In this document: piece by piece, positions 25,201-34,405 of the stretch
Layout of the letters: each line of letters begins with the position of its first letter
How positions within the stretch are numbered: position 1 is the stretch's first letter
NCBI RefSeq assembly: GCF_020860705.1
Contig: NZ_JAJBTT010000038.1
Span: 1-64,000, forward strand
Origin: Akkermansia sp.
GTDB lineage: Bacteria; Verrucomicrobiota; Verrucomicrobiia; Verrucomicrobiales; Akkermansiaceae
Reading direction: 5' to 3'
DNA length: 64,000 bases
Program-made: the position numbers and the translations under genes
The notes under the pieces: model-generated
What the model was told of the DNA's origin: nothing
The model's input: only the letters and a program-made list of their open reading frames with translations
Database searches by the model: none

Positions 25201-26211
25201 ATGACTTTCTCCAGACGCCAGCTTTCCCGAACCCTGCCGTTCGTCAAAACGGATTTCCCCCTGTTCCTGGCTCCGATGGCCGGCGTGACGGATCCTATTT
25301 TCCGCACTATTTGCAAGGAACTGGGAGCCGACGTGATGGTCACGGAATTCGTATCCGCAGAGGGCATTCTCCAGGCCTGGGAGAGAAACCGCAGGTACAC
25401 AAAGATAAAAGATTCCCACCGTCCCATAGGTATTCAGCTTTTCGGCGCTGACGGGGACCACATGGGAGAAGCCGCCAGAATTATCCTGGACCATGAAAAA
25501 CCGGATTTCATAGACATCAATTTCGGTTGCCCGGTTCCAAAAGTAGTCGGCAAGAATGGAGGGTCCTCCCTGCTGAAAGACCTGCCCCTGCTGGCCGCCG
25601 TGGCCGGGGGGGTGGTGAAGGCGGTGGGGGACCGCATTCCCGTCACGGCCAAAATACGCATTGGCTGGGATTTCCAGAATTTATGCGCCATGGATGCGTG
25701 CCGCTTGCTGGAGGAGGAAGGCATTTCCATGATCACCATCCACGGGCGCACCCGTTCCCAACAGTATTCCGGCACAGCCAATTGGGACATCATTGACGAA
25801 TGCGCACGGGCCATGGCCGTCCCGGTCATCGGGAACGGAGATATTTCCACCCCGCAGGCAGTAGCTTACGTGAAGGAAAACACGGCCGTCAGCGGTGTCA
25901 TGATCGGCCGGGCCGCCATGAAAAATCCCTGGATTTTCAGAGACGCCAAATATTACCTGCTGCACGGAACCATGCCACCGGCCAGAGCCCTTCAGGAAAA
26001 GACGAACCTGATCCTGCGGCATACGCGGATGGCTCTGGATTCCGGACATTACGGGGATGAACTCCACACCATGCGCCACATGCGCTCCCGCATTCTGGCT
26101 TATACGAAGGAATTTCCCGGCGCCAAGGAAATGCGCTCCCGCCTGGTGCGCGTTTCCAGCATGGCGGAGCTGGAAAACCTGCTCTCCGCCCTTCCCCGCC
26201 AGGGAGCCTGA
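25201..26211 (+). CDS. dusB: tRNA-dihydrouridine synthase (DusB-like)
   Basis: The 336-residue protein reduces specific uridines in tRNA D-loops using FMN and NADPH. The FMN barrel starts LFLAPMAGVTDPIFRTIC (about 21-38). The active-site cysteine lies in INFGCPVPKVVGKNGGSSLL (about 104-123), and GRTRSQQYSGTANW and PVIGNGDI are the tRNA- and phosphate-binding segments. The length and motifs fit DusB or a general Dus; exact position specificity is not readable. A small hairpin (25133-25139 with 25146-25152) lies in the leader. In some bacteria dusB precedes fis; here a secretion ATPase follows after 210 bp. Confidence 0.9.
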   Translation: MTFSRRQLSRTLPFVKTDFPLFLAPMAGVTDPIFRTICKELGADVMVTEFVSAEGILQAWERNRRYTKIKDSHRPIGIQLFGADGDHMGEAARIILDHEKPDFIDINFGCPVPKVVGKNGGSSLLKDLPLLAAVAGGVVKAVGDRIPVTAKIRIGWDFQNLCAMDACRLLEEEGISMITIHGRTRSQQYSGTANWDIIDECARAMAVPVIGNGDISTPQAVAYVKENTAVSGVMIGRAAMKNPWIFRDAKYYLLHGTMPPARALQEKTNLILRHTRMALDSGHYGDELHTMRHMRSRILAYTKEFPGAKEMRSRLVRVSSMAELENLLSALPRQGA

Positions 26212-26422
26212 AAGAAGGGGAAATCCTGCCCGTCAGCACATTCCCAAGGACCTGGAAGCGGCATATGCGGAATCCCATCCTGTCATCCTCCGCTTCCTGC
26301 TGAAAAAAAATGCCCTTTTGAGGGAAGCTAAGTTGACTTTACGGCCCGAACCTGTCAGAAATAGGGGAGTATCCTGCCGCTCCGTTTCGGCAGACTTCCA
26401 ACCATAGACTCCAGAGATCGAC

Positions 26423-28069
26423 GTGTACTCCAACGAATCATATCTCATCGAACTTCTTACGCAGGCCGGCTATCTGAATGAAGAGATTCTTCAATACGCA
26501 CGCAGTCAAAAATCTCCCACCCAGGGCCTGGTTGATTTTCTTATCCAGGCCAATTACCTTACGGAAGACGTCATTGCCCAGGTGACGGCCTCCACTTCCC
26601 TTCTGCCCGTTGTGGATCTGGGTTCCATGCACATTCCCCAGGAAGTGCGCGAACTCATCACGCCGGAACTCGCCAGGCGTTTCCGGGCCATTCCCATTTC
26701 CGACGACGGCTTTTCCGTCAATGTCGCCATTGACGACCCGCTGAATCTGGAAACCATGGACAGCCTGCCTCCGTTGATGGGGCGCGACGTGATTTTCAGC
26801 GTCGCCACTCACAGCGCGGTGGAAAGCCGCCTGAAAGAATTTTACCGTGACCTGACCGTTCCCGGAGAAAACAGCGGCATTGAAGGGGAAGACGGAGACG
26901 CCCCCATCATCCGCCTGGTGCAGCAGATGCTGACGGACGCCTTCAAGATGCGGGCGTCCGACATTCACATTGAGCCCATGGAAAACCGGCTCCGCATCCG
27001 CTACCGCGTGGACGGCAAGCTGGTGGAAGTGGCCACCCATCCCAAGAAGCTGCTCAGCCCCATCATCGCACGCCTGAAGGTGATGAGCACCACCATGAGC
27101 ATTGCGGAAAAGCGCATGCCCCAGGACGGCCGAATCCAGATGAGCATCGGCGGCAAGCAGATTGACCTTCGTGTATCTTCCGTCCCCAGCAACCACGGGG
27201 AAAGCATCGTCATGCGTATTCTGGACAAGTCAGCCCTGGTGCTGGGTCTTCCCCAGCTCGGGTTCTTCTCGGATGATGAAGCCGTGTTTGACCGCCTCAT
27301 CACCCTGCCGGACGGCATTATCCTGGTGACAGGCCCCACCGGTTCCGGTAAGACCACCACTCTGTACGCGTGCTTGAACCACATCAACCGCCCCGACAAA
27401 AAGATCATCACGGTGGAAGACCCCGTGGAATACGAACTTTCCGGCATCAACCAGGTGATGGTGAAGGCGGACATCGGCATGACCTTCGCCGCCGCGCTGC
27501 GCGCCATGCTCCGCCAGGCCCCCAACATCATCATGATCGGGGAAATTCGAGATATGGAAACGGCCAGCATCGCCATCAACGCCTCCCTGACAGGCCACCT
27601 GGTGTTCTCCACCCTCCATACCAATGACGCACCCAGCGCCGTAGCCCGTCTGGCGGACATCGGCATCAAGCGCTTCCTGATCGCCTCTTCCGTCCGGGCC
27701 ATCATGGCCCAGCGCCTGGTGCGCAAGCTGTGCGACCGCTGCAAGGTGGACGGCATGCTGACGGAAAAGCAGGCCCACACGCTGAACATCGACATGTCCC
27801 GCGTCACTCCGGGCCAGATCAAGGCCCCCCACGGCTGTGACTTCTGCCGTGGCGGAGGGTTCAAGGGACGAATGGGCCTCTTTGAAATTTTCGAGATTGA
27901 CGACGAAGTTCGCCGCATGATCAACGAAAATCTTACCTCTCCGCAGCTCCGCAAGCGCGCGCGGGAACTGGGCATGAGAACCCTGAGAGAAGACGGCGTT
28001 CGCAAGGTGCTGGCCGGCCTTACCTCTCCGGAAGAAGTGCTGAACGTCACCATGGGAGACGCCAACTGA
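26423..28069 (+). CDS. Secretion/pilus assembly ATPase, GspE/PilB type (first copy)
   Basis: This 548-residue ATPase begins at a GTG. An N-terminal MshEN-type domain (1-150) precedes the motor domain with Walker A GPTGSGKTTT (about 304-313), the Asp box and Walker B region NIIMIGEIRDMETA (about 368-381), and the His box HTNDAPSA. A four-cysteine zinc element (CDRC and CDFC, about 436-475) is typical of GspE/PilB, as opposed to PilT. It powers assembly of a pilus or pseudopilus at the inner membrane. The next ATPase starts 28 bp downstream. The GTG was chosen because no ATG lies nearby and YSNESYLIELL is a plausible family N-terminus. Confidence 0.9.
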   Translation: MYSNESYLIELLTQAGYLNEEILQYARSQKSPTQGLVDFLIQANYLTEDVIAQVTASTSLLPVVDLGSMHIPQEVRELITPELARRFRAIPISDDGFSVNVAIDDPLNLETMDSLPPLMGRDVIFSVATHSAVESRLKEFYRDLTVPGENSGIEGEDGDAPIIRLVQQMLTDAFKMRASDIHIEPMENRLRIRYRVDGKLVEVATHPKKLLSPIIARLKVMSTTMSIAEKRMPQDGRIQMSIGGKQIDLRVSSVPSNHGESIVMRILDKSALVLGLPQLGFFSDDEAVFDRLITLPDGIILVTGPTGSGKTTTLYACLNHINRPDKKIITVEDPVEYELSGINQVMVKADIGMTFAAALRAMLRQAPNIIMIGEIRDMETASIAINASLTGHLVFSTLHTNDAPSAVARLADIGIKRFLIASSVRAIMAQRLVRKLCDRCKVDGMLTEKQAHTLNIDMSRVTPGQIKAPHGCDFCRGGGFKGRMGLFEIFEIDDEVRRMINENLTSPQLRKRARELGMRTLREDGVRKVLAGLTSPEEVLNVTMGDAN

Positions 28070-28097
28070 TTTTTCCCCGCAATCCACTCAGAACATT

Positions 28098-29756
28098 ATG
28101 GACACCAATCTTACACTGGAACTTTTCATCGGCCGGGGAATGATCGACAAGTCCCTTGCCAAGGACATCAAGGAGGAAATGGCCGTCTCCGGCAAGGAAC
28201 TGCCGGAAGTGCTCGCAGACTTCGGCATCATCGGCAACAAGGACGATATCTGGCAGATGATCGCCAGCGACCTGGGAACGGAATTCATCACGCTGGACAA
28301 TTTTAAGCCGGATCCGAACGTGCAGAACATGATGCCAGCCACGCTCGTGCGCCTGCACGGCGCCCTGCCCGTCCGCTACGGGCCGGAAGGCCTGTACGTC
28401 TGCCTGGTGGACCCTCTGAACCCCCAGACGGTGGAAGACCTGCGCTTCGCCCTCGGCCAGGACATCCACGTCCTGATCGCTCCGGATTACCAGATTTCCG
28501 AGCGCATCAATGAGCTGTACGGCGGGGAATCCGCCGCCATGAAGGACCTGATGCAGGAGCTCAACAACATGGAAGTCAGCAATGAAACGGAAGATTCCGC
28601 CGCTGCTCCCGTCATCCGCTTCGTGGACCTGGTTATCACCCAGGCCATCAAGGAAAAGGCCTCCGACATTCACTTTGAGCCCTTTGAAAACGAATTCAAG
28701 ATCCGCTACCGCGTGGACGGCGCTCTTTATGAAATGCAGCCTCCGCCCGTGCATCTGTCCGTACCGGTCATTTCCCGCGTCAAGGTCATGTCGAACATGA
28801 ATATCGCGGAACGCCGCGTGCCGCAGGACGGCCGAATCGTGAAGCAGATAGGGGACCGGTCCGTGGATATGCGTGTTTCCACCCTTCCCACCCAGTACGG
28901 TGAATCCGTGGTGCTCCGCGTTCTGGACCGCTCTTCCGTGAACCTGAATCTGAACAACCTGGGCCTGCCCCCCCATATCCATGAATACATTCTGGACACG
29001 GTGCACAAGCCCAACGGCATCTTCATTGTCACCGGCCCCACCGGCGCCGGTAAGACCACCACCCTGTATGCGGCACTCCGGGAGATCAATACGATTGACT
29101 CCAAGGTGCTGACGGCGGAAGACCCGGTGGAATATGACATTGACGGCATCATCCAGATCCCGATCAATGAGGCCATCGGCCTGGACTTCCCGATGGTTCT
29201 CCGCGCCTTCCTGCGCCAGGACCCGGACCGCATCCTGGTGGGGGAAATGCGTGACATGGCTACGGCCCAGATCGCCATCCAGGCTTCCCTGACAGGCCAC
29301 CTGGTGCTTTCCACCCTGCACACGAACGATTCCGCCGGGGCCATCACGCGACTGGTGGACATGGGCTGCGAGCCCTTCCTGGTGGCCGCCTCCCTGGAAG
29401 GGGTTCTGGCCCAGCGCCTCGTGCGCACCATTTGCCCGGACTGCCGCACGCCGTATGAGCCCTCCTCCAGCATCCTCTCCCAGCTTGGCGTATCTCCCTA
29501 TGAACTGGGGGATAAGCACTTTTACACGGGCCGCGGCTGTGACAAATGCTCCAATTCCGGTTACAAGGGCCGGAAGGGGATTTACGAGCTTCTGGATATC
29601 AACGATACCCTGCGGGACATGATCACGGACCGCGCCCCCTCCGTGGTGCTGAAGCAGAAGGCCATTGAAATGGGCATGTCCACCCTCCGCGAAGACGGCT
29701 TGAGAAACATTTACAACGGCAATACCACCATTGAAGAAGTGCTGAAGTACACTTAA
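28098..29756 (+). CDS. Secretion/pilus assembly ATPase, GspE/PilB type (second copy)
   Basis: At 552 residues this is nearly the same length and layout as the ATPase just upstream: N-terminal MshEN-type domain, Walker A GPTGAGKTTT (about 313-322), DRILVGEMRDMATA, HTNDSAGA and a zinc element made by CPDC and CDKC. The two are clearly related but well diverged, so the duplication is old. Both look like assembly (PilB/GspE) rather than retraction (PilT) motors. They may work as a hetero-hexamer or serve two filaments from a shared platform protein. Confidence 0.9.
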   Translation: MDTNLTLELFIGRGMIDKSLAKDIKEEMAVSGKELPEVLADFGIIGNKDDIWQMIASDLGTEFITLDNFKPDPNVQNMMPATLVRLHGALPVRYGPEGLYVCLVDPLNPQTVEDLRFALGQDIHVLIAPDYQISERINELYGGESAAMKDLMQELNNMEVSNETEDSAAAPVIRFVDLVITQAIKEKASDIHFEPFENEFKIRYRVDGALYEMQPPPVHLSVPVISRVKVMSNMNIAERRVPQDGRIVKQIGDRSVDMRVSTLPTQYGESVVLRVLDRSSVNLNLNNLGLPPHIHEYILDTVHKPNGIFIVTGPTGAGKTTTLYAALREINTIDSKVLTAEDPVEYDIDGIIQIPINEAIGLDFPMVLRAFLRQDPDRILVGEMRDMATAQIAIQASLTGHLVLSTLHTNDSAGAITRLVDMGCEPFLVAASLEGVLAQRLVRTICPDCRTPYEPSSSILSQLGVSPYELGDKHFYTGRGCDKCSNSGYKGRKGIYELLDINDTLRDMITDRAPSVVLKQKAIEMGMSTLREDGLRNIYNGNTTIEEVLKYT

Positions 29757-29820
29757 TGGACAGCCGGACACCGCCCCCCATTTCAACCACCAAGCAGAGA
29801 ACACTTAAAATACCACATAT

Positions 29821-31089
29821 ATGCCTAAATATCAATATACAGCACTTGACCATAAAGGCGACCAGAAGACAGGTACCCTGGAGGCCAATTCGGAAGCGGA
29901 GGCCATGGAATCCATCCGTGCGCATGGCCTGTATCCCACCCAGATTGTAGAAGCCGGAAAAGGCAAGCTCCAGCAAACGCCCGCCGCCAAGAAGAAGGCC
30001 AAGGGAACCAAAGGGCAGAAAGGCAAGCTGGGGGGCAGAATCAAGGCCAAGGCCCTGATGATTTTCACCCGCCAGCTGGCCACCCTGATTGACGCCGGGC
30101 TGCCCCTGCTCCAGAGCTTGAACGTGCTGGCCAAGCAGGAGGCAAACCCCAACCTGCGTGTGACTATTGAAGCCCTGGGCGATTCCGTGCAGGGCGGCTC
30201 CACGTTCTCCGAAGCGCTGGCGCAGCACCCCCGGATTTTCGACCGCCTGTTCGTCAACATGGTGAAGGCCGGCGAACTCGGCGGTGTGCTGGAAGTCGTG
30301 CTCAACCGCCTGGCTGAATACCAGGAAAAGGCCCAAAAGCTGAAAAGCAAGGTTATTTCCGCCATGGTGTACCCCTCCATCGTGCTGTTCATTGCAGTAG
30401 GCATCGTGATCTTCCTGATGTTGGTCATCGTGCCTAAGTTCAAGGCCATGTTCGCGGAACAGAATCAGGAATTGCCCGCCATTTCCGAATTCGTGTTCGG
30501 CATCAGTGACTGGTTCATGGCTGCTCCCTTCTTTGTGCCCAATGCCGTTATCCTGGCCGCCATCGTCGCCATCCTGTACGCCGTCTTCACGGCAATGAGC
30601 AAGACGCCCAACGGCCGCCGCAAGATTGACTCCGCCCTGCTGACCATGCCGGTCATCGGCAATGTGCAGAGCAAGAGCGCCATTGCCCGTTTTGCCCGCA
30701 CCTTCGGTACGCTGGTGACTTCCGGCGTGCCTATTCTCCAGGCGCTCACCATCACCAAGGATACTGCCGGCAACATGATCGTGGGAGACGCCATCGGCCT
30801 CATCCATGATTCCGTGAAGGAAGGCGAATCCGTGGTGACGCCCATGTCTTCCTCCAAACTCTTCCCGCCCATGGTGATTTCCATGGTGGACGTGGGTGAA
30901 GAAACCGGCCAGCTGCCGGACATGCTTCTCAAGATTGCGGACGTATATGATGATGAAGTGGATAACGCCGTGGGGGCCATGACCTCCATGCTGGAACCCA
31001 TCATGATCGTGTTCCTGGCCGTGGTCGTGGGCGGCATCGTGTTCGCCATGTTCCTGCCCCTCCTGCAGGTTATTGAAAAAATGGGTTAA
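29821..31089 (+). CDS. Inner-membrane platform protein, GspF/PilC type
   Basis: The protein has 422 residues. It starts with MPKYQYTALDHKGDQKTGTLEA, a GspF/PilC N-terminus, followed by a Lys-rich linker (about 46-75). Two GspF domains follow, each opening with a pattern such as FTRQLATLIDAGLPLLQSL (about 82-100) and FARTFGTLVTSGVPILQAL (about 297-315). Three hydrophobic segments lie near 180-205, 240-260 and 395-415. It couples the cytosolic ATPase to pseudopilin assembly. It lies in the operon after the two ATPases, 64 bp downstream, and the pseudopilin gene begins 19 bp after its stop. Confidence 0.9.
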   Translation: MPKYQYTALDHKGDQKTGTLEANSEAEAMESIRAHGLYPTQIVEAGKGKLQQTPAAKKKAKGTKGQKGKLGGRIKAKALMIFTRQLATLIDAGLPLLQSLNVLAKQEANPNLRVTIEALGDSVQGGSTFSEALAQHPRIFDRLFVNMVKAGELGGVLEVVLNRLAEYQEKAQKLKSKVISAMVYPSIVLFIAVGIVIFLMLVIVPKFKAMFAEQNQELPAISEFVFGISDWFMAAPFFVPNAVILAAIVAILYAVFTAMSKTPNGRRKIDSALLTMPVIGNVQSKSAIARFARTFGTLVTSGVPILQALTITKDTAGNMIVGDAIGLIHDSVKEGESVVTPMSSSKLFPPMVISMVDVGEETGQLPDMLLKIADVYDDEVDNAVGAMTSMLEPIMIVFLAVVVGGIVFAMFLPLLQVIEKMG

Positions 31090-31108
31090 CCTCCCCAAGC
31101 AGAACCAG

Positions 31109-31777
31109 ATGAAGATTCGCTCCGCATACAGCCGCCTCCGGGCGGCACAGGGCTTCACCCTCATGGAAATCCTGGTGGTGATGGCCATCATCGTGGTGCT
31201 GGCCACGCTGACCATCTCCATCTATACCTGGCTTGAAACCAGAAAGAACGAGCAGGCCACGGAATCCATCGTCCGCAAGATAGAAATGGGGCTGGAAAGC
31301 TACCACAACGACCACGACCGCTATCCCTACGGAACGGAAGCTCCCTTCAACAACCACGGGGTAGCCGTTGCAAACGGGGAGGAGTACAGCTCCAACGTCG
31401 TTTACATGGCCCTGTTCGGCGACCACAAGAATGAAGGCGTCCCTTCCCGGGATACCACCATTTACAATGATGAGCTGAATCCCGCCACCCAGCCCAAGAG
31501 CAACCCGACCGTCCGGGAAGTCCGTGTGAAAGGAAAGGACGGAAAGCCGGTCACCCTCTATATTCTGGCTGACCCGTGGGGTTCTCCCTACCGCTACCGC
31601 CTTGGCAACGGGCAGGCTATTCCCACCAAATCCGCCAGTTCCAAGAACCTGAAAATGGGCAACGGCCTGAATCCGGATTACGACTTCTGGTCCTTCGGCA
31701 AGGATGGAGACAGCGATCTGAAAGACCCGCACGCCCCTGAAAACGAAGATGACATCGGCAACCTGCCGAAATTCTGA
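31109..31777 (+). CDS. Type II secretion pseudopilin, GspG-like
   Basis: This 222-residue protein has the prepilin N-terminus: a short basic leader, then G-FTLMEILVVMAII with the peptidase site between Gly16 and Phe17 and the conserved Glu at +5. A long hydrophobic helix and a globular domain follow. The C-terminal DPWGSPYRYRL...DYDFWSFGKDG pattern is the GspG calcium-loop region. An upstream ATG at 31073 overlapping gspF would make the leader implausibly long. The prepilin peptidase and the outer-membrane secretin must be encoded elsewhere. Confidence 0.87.
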   Translation: MKIRSAYSRLRAAQGFTLMEILVVMAIIVVLATLTISIYTWLETRKNEQATESIVRKIEMGLESYHNDHDRYPYGTEAPFNNHGVAVANGEEYSSNVVYMALFGDHKNEGVPSRDTTIYNDELNPATQPKSNPTVREVRVKGKDGKPVTLYILADPWGSPYRYRLGNGQAIPTKSASSKNLKMGNGLNPDYDFWSFGKDGDSDLKDPHAPENEDDIGNLPKF

Positions 31778-31814
31778 TTTTTCCGGTTTTTCTGCGCGCA
31801 GCGACTTTTTCCGG

Positions 31815-31847
31815 CAGCCTTCCTTCCCACTTGGCGGAGGAAGGCTG
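31815..31847 (+). terminator. Possible terminator after the secretion operon
   Basis: A perfect 10-bp stem (31815-31824 with 31838-31847) encloses 13 nt, 38 bp after the pseudopilin stop. The following T run is poor, so termination may be weak. Confidence 0.45.
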
Positions 31848-31912
31848 TTCCGCGCACAGGGCACTATTTTCTGGCATCAGCACAGCTCCTGACGTATGAT
31901 CCGGGCATTGCC

Positions 31913-32857
31913 ATGAAACGCATTTCCCTGATCGTTCCCTGCCTGAATGAAGAACAGGCCATACCGGCATTTAAACAAGAAGTAGACCGGGTTTTCAAGG
32001 AACGCTTGGAGGGTTACGTCCCGGAACTCATTTTCGTGGATGACGGCTCCACGGACCACACCCTGGAAATAATCAAGAAACTGGCGGAACATTCCCCGGA
32101 AGTGAGGTTCATTTCCTTCTCCCGCAACTTCGGGAAGGAGGCCGCCATCTATGCCGGGCTGGAAGCCGCCACGGGAGATTATGCCGCCGTCATGGACGTG
32201 GACCTTCAGGATCCTCCCTCCCTGCTTCCGGAGATGGTGAAAGCCATTGACGAGGAAGGATACGACTGTGCGGGCACGCGCCGCGTCACCAGGCAGGGGG
32301 AACCGAAGCTGCGGTCCTTTTTCGCGCACGCCTTTTACAAGACGATTCACTGGATATCGGACACCCATATCGTGGACGGAGCACGGGATTACAAGCTGAT
32401 GACGCGTCCCGTGCTGGAAGCCCTGCTTTCACTGAAGGAATACAACCGTTTTTCCAAAGGGCTGTATGAATGGGTGGGCTTCCGCACCAAATGGTTTGAA
32501 TATGAGAATGTGGAACGGGTGGCAGGAGAAACCAAATGGTCCTTCTTCAAACTGTTCCTGTATTCCATTGAAGGCATTGTGGCTTTTTCCACAGCGCCTC
32601 TGGCTCTGGCTTCCATCATGGGAGTCCTGCTTTCCTTCATCTCCTTCCTTGCCATCATCATCCTGACGGTCCGTGAATTGGTCTGGCCCCATTCCGCTTA
32701 TGGATGGACTTCCATGGTCTGCGTTTTCTGCCTGATGGGGGGCATTGTGCTGCTGTGCCTGGGCATTCTGGGCCAATACCTGGCCAAGACCTATACGGAG
32801 GTTAAAAAGCGGCCCATTTATATTGCCAGGGAACGTTCCATTGATCCTTCCAAGTAA
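31913..32857 (+). CDS. Membrane glycosyltransferase, family 2 (polyprenyl-phosphate type)
   Basis: The 314-residue protein has an N-terminal GT2 domain: SLIVPCLNEEQAIP, FVDDGSTDHT and the metal-binding AVMDVDLQDPP. Two membrane helices follow at about 228-255 and 268-295. This is the DPM1/GtrB/ArnC plan, in which the enzyme moves a sugar from a nucleotide to undecaprenyl phosphate on the cytosolic face. The sugar is unknown. A second GT2 gene begins 8 bp later, so both probably build one surface glycan. Confidence 0.88.
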   Translation: MKRISLIVPCLNEEQAIPAFKQEVDRVFKERLEGYVPELIFVDDGSTDHTLEIIKKLAEHSPEVRFISFSRNFGKEAAIYAGLEAATGDYAAVMDVDLQDPPSLLPEMVKAIDEEGYDCAGTRRVTRQGEPKLRSFFAHAFYKTIHWISDTHIVDGARDYKLMTRPVLEALLSLKEYNRFSKGLYEWVGFRTKWFEYENVERVAGETKWSFFKLFLYSIEGIVAFSTAPLALASIMGVLLSFISFLAIIILTVRELVWPHSAYGWTSMVCVFCLMGGIVLLCLGILGQYLAKTYTEVKKRPIYIARERSIDPSK

Positions 32858-32865
32858 TTTTTCCC

Positions 32866-33687
32866 ATGGATACCGAACCGGATTTCAGCATCGTCACGCC
32901 CAGCTATAATTACGCCAGATACGTCAGGGAGTGCATTGAGAGCGTTAAAAACCAGGAGGGCGTCACTTTTGAGCACATCATCCAGGATGCGGGTTCCACG
33001 GACGGAACGCTGGATATCCTGAACGCCTATCCCCATCTGCAATTGCATGTGGAGAAGGATTCCGGCATGTCGGAAGGCATCAACCGCGGCTTCCGCAGGG
33101 CGCGCGGCAAGTGGGTCATGTGGCTGAATACGGACGACCGTTTGCTGCCGGGCGCCCTGGCGGCCGTCAAAGCTTTTGCGGATTCCCGGCCTGATGCGGA
33201 TATCGTGCACGGAGCCTGGAATTTCATCGGACCGGACGGAGACATCCAGCGGCCCATGAAGGCCCTTCCCTACAGCCTGAACATGCACATCTGGTACGGA
33301 ACCTACCTGGCCTCCACCGCGCTGTTCCTGCGCAGGAGCACCACGATTGAAGAAGGATTCCTGCTGGATGAAAGGTTCCACTACGACATGGACGGGGAGT
33401 ATTACGCACGCCTAGGCCGCGCCGGAAAGAAATTCGTCCATTACAACAGGCTGCTGGCGGATTTCCGCTGGCATGGCGACAACCTGAGCGCCCCCAATGT
33501 GGAACGCCGGGACATGGATGCCGAATTAAAGCGCCAGAAACAGCACAGTGAAGATGCCGCCATCAAACGCGTTTACGGATATTCCTTTTCCACGCATAGC
33601 TGCAATAATATTATGGACGGCTTCATGCGGGAGGCCTACCGCATGAAAAAGGCCTTCCTTTACCTGACCACCCCCTGGGTAAAGTAA
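32866..33687 (+). CDS. Glycosyltransferase family 2
   Basis: This 273-residue soluble GT-A enzyme opens with FSIVTPSYNYARYVRECIESV. It has the nucleotide-sugar motif IIQDAGSTDGT (about 39-49) and WLNTDDRLLPGAL (about 86-98), where the aspartates bind the metal-diphosphate. No membrane segment is present. It is coupled (8 bp) to the polyprenyl-type GT2 upstream. Donor and acceptor are unknown. The closing residues (MKKAFLYLTTPWVK) may touch the membrane. Confidence 0.86.
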   Translation: MDTEPDFSIVTPSYNYARYVRECIESVKNQEGVTFEHIIQDAGSTDGTLDILNAYPHLQLHVEKDSGMSEGINRGFRRARGKWVMWLNTDDRLLPGALAAVKAFADSRPDADIVHGAWNFIGPDGDIQRPMKALPYSLNMHIWYGTYLASTALFLRRSTTIEEGFLLDERFHYDMDGEYYARLGRAGKKFVHYNRLLADFRWHGDNLSAPNVERRDMDAELKRQKQHSEDAAIKRVYGYSFSTHSCNNIMDGFMREAYRMKKAFLYLTTPWVK

Positions 33688-33784
33688 TCCGCCTTTTTCC
33701 GGGCGTCTCCGTTCTTCCTGCGAGCGCATGAAGTTTTCCCCCCATCCCGCGCCCCTGTTTTCACGGAGATATTTTCCGGCACGG

Positions 33785-33815
33785 AAAAGGCCGCAGCCGT
33801 TAAACGCCTGCGGCC
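33785..33815 (-). terminator. Terminator after ndk
   Basis: An 8-bp GC-rich stem (33789-33796 with 33808-33815) has an 11-nt loop and is followed on the minus strand by TTTTCC, 33 bp beyond the ndk stop. The GT2 gene also ends toward it. Confidence 0.7.
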
Positions 33816-33847
33816 CGTAATAAACCGGATGGAAAAAAGGCAAAGCC

Positions 33848-34303
33848 TCAGTTCAAGCTGTCAAACAGCTCTTCTTCCCGGAAGAACCTTGCCAGTTCCA
33901 CGGCGGCGGATTCGCGGCTGTCGGAAGCATGGCAGATGTTCATCATGCTGTCCGTCCCATAATCTCCGCGGATGGTGCCTTTGTCCGCCTTCTGGGAATT
34001 GGTGGGCCCCAGCAGTTCGCGCACGCGCACAATCACGCCCGGCCCCTTCAGGGCGATGGCGATGACCGGAGAGCTGGTCATGAAATCAAGCAGTTTGGGG
34101 AAAAGCGGTTCTCCATTGACGACAAGGTCCAGAATATGGGCGTAATGTTCCCGGAGAACCGGTTCGTCAAGCTGAATCATCTTTATGCCGCGCAGGCGAA
34201 ACCCTTCGGACAAAAAACGTTTTAAAATGGTGCCGGAAAGGTTTTTCCGCACGCAATCGGGTTTCAGCAGAATCAGCGTTGTTTCTTCTTGAGTGTTTGG
34301 CAT
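33848..34303 (-). CDS. ndk: Nucleoside diphosphate kinase
   Basis: The 151-residue protein balances nucleoside triphosphate pools by phospho-transfer through a histidine. LILLKPDCVRKNLSG (10-24) is the phosphate-binding region, and H125 in NICHASDS is the phosphorylated histidine. The length is close to the usual 140-150. The gene stands alone between convergent and same-strand neighbours, with its own terminator. Confidence 0.95.
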   Translation of the reverse strand: MPNTQEETTLILLKPDCVRKNLSGTILKRFLSEGFRLRGIKMIQLDEPVLREHYAHILDLVVNGEPLFPKLLDFMTSSPVIAIALKGPGVIVRVRELLGPTNSQKADKGTIRGDYGTDSMMNICHASDSRESAAVELARFFREEELFDSLN

Positions 34304-34405
34304 AAAATTAGCGAAGTTTCAGGATGAGTGAGGGAATTACACCCTAATCCGCGGCAGGTCAAGGATAATTGCGCAACTGGTCTTTTCCTCCAGACAAGGA
34401 ATTCG

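Noticed and set aside
28047-29804. A 585-codon open frame antisense to the second ATPase gene
   Set aside because: It is a by-product of the high G+C third positions of the ATPase gene, whose motifs are all intact.
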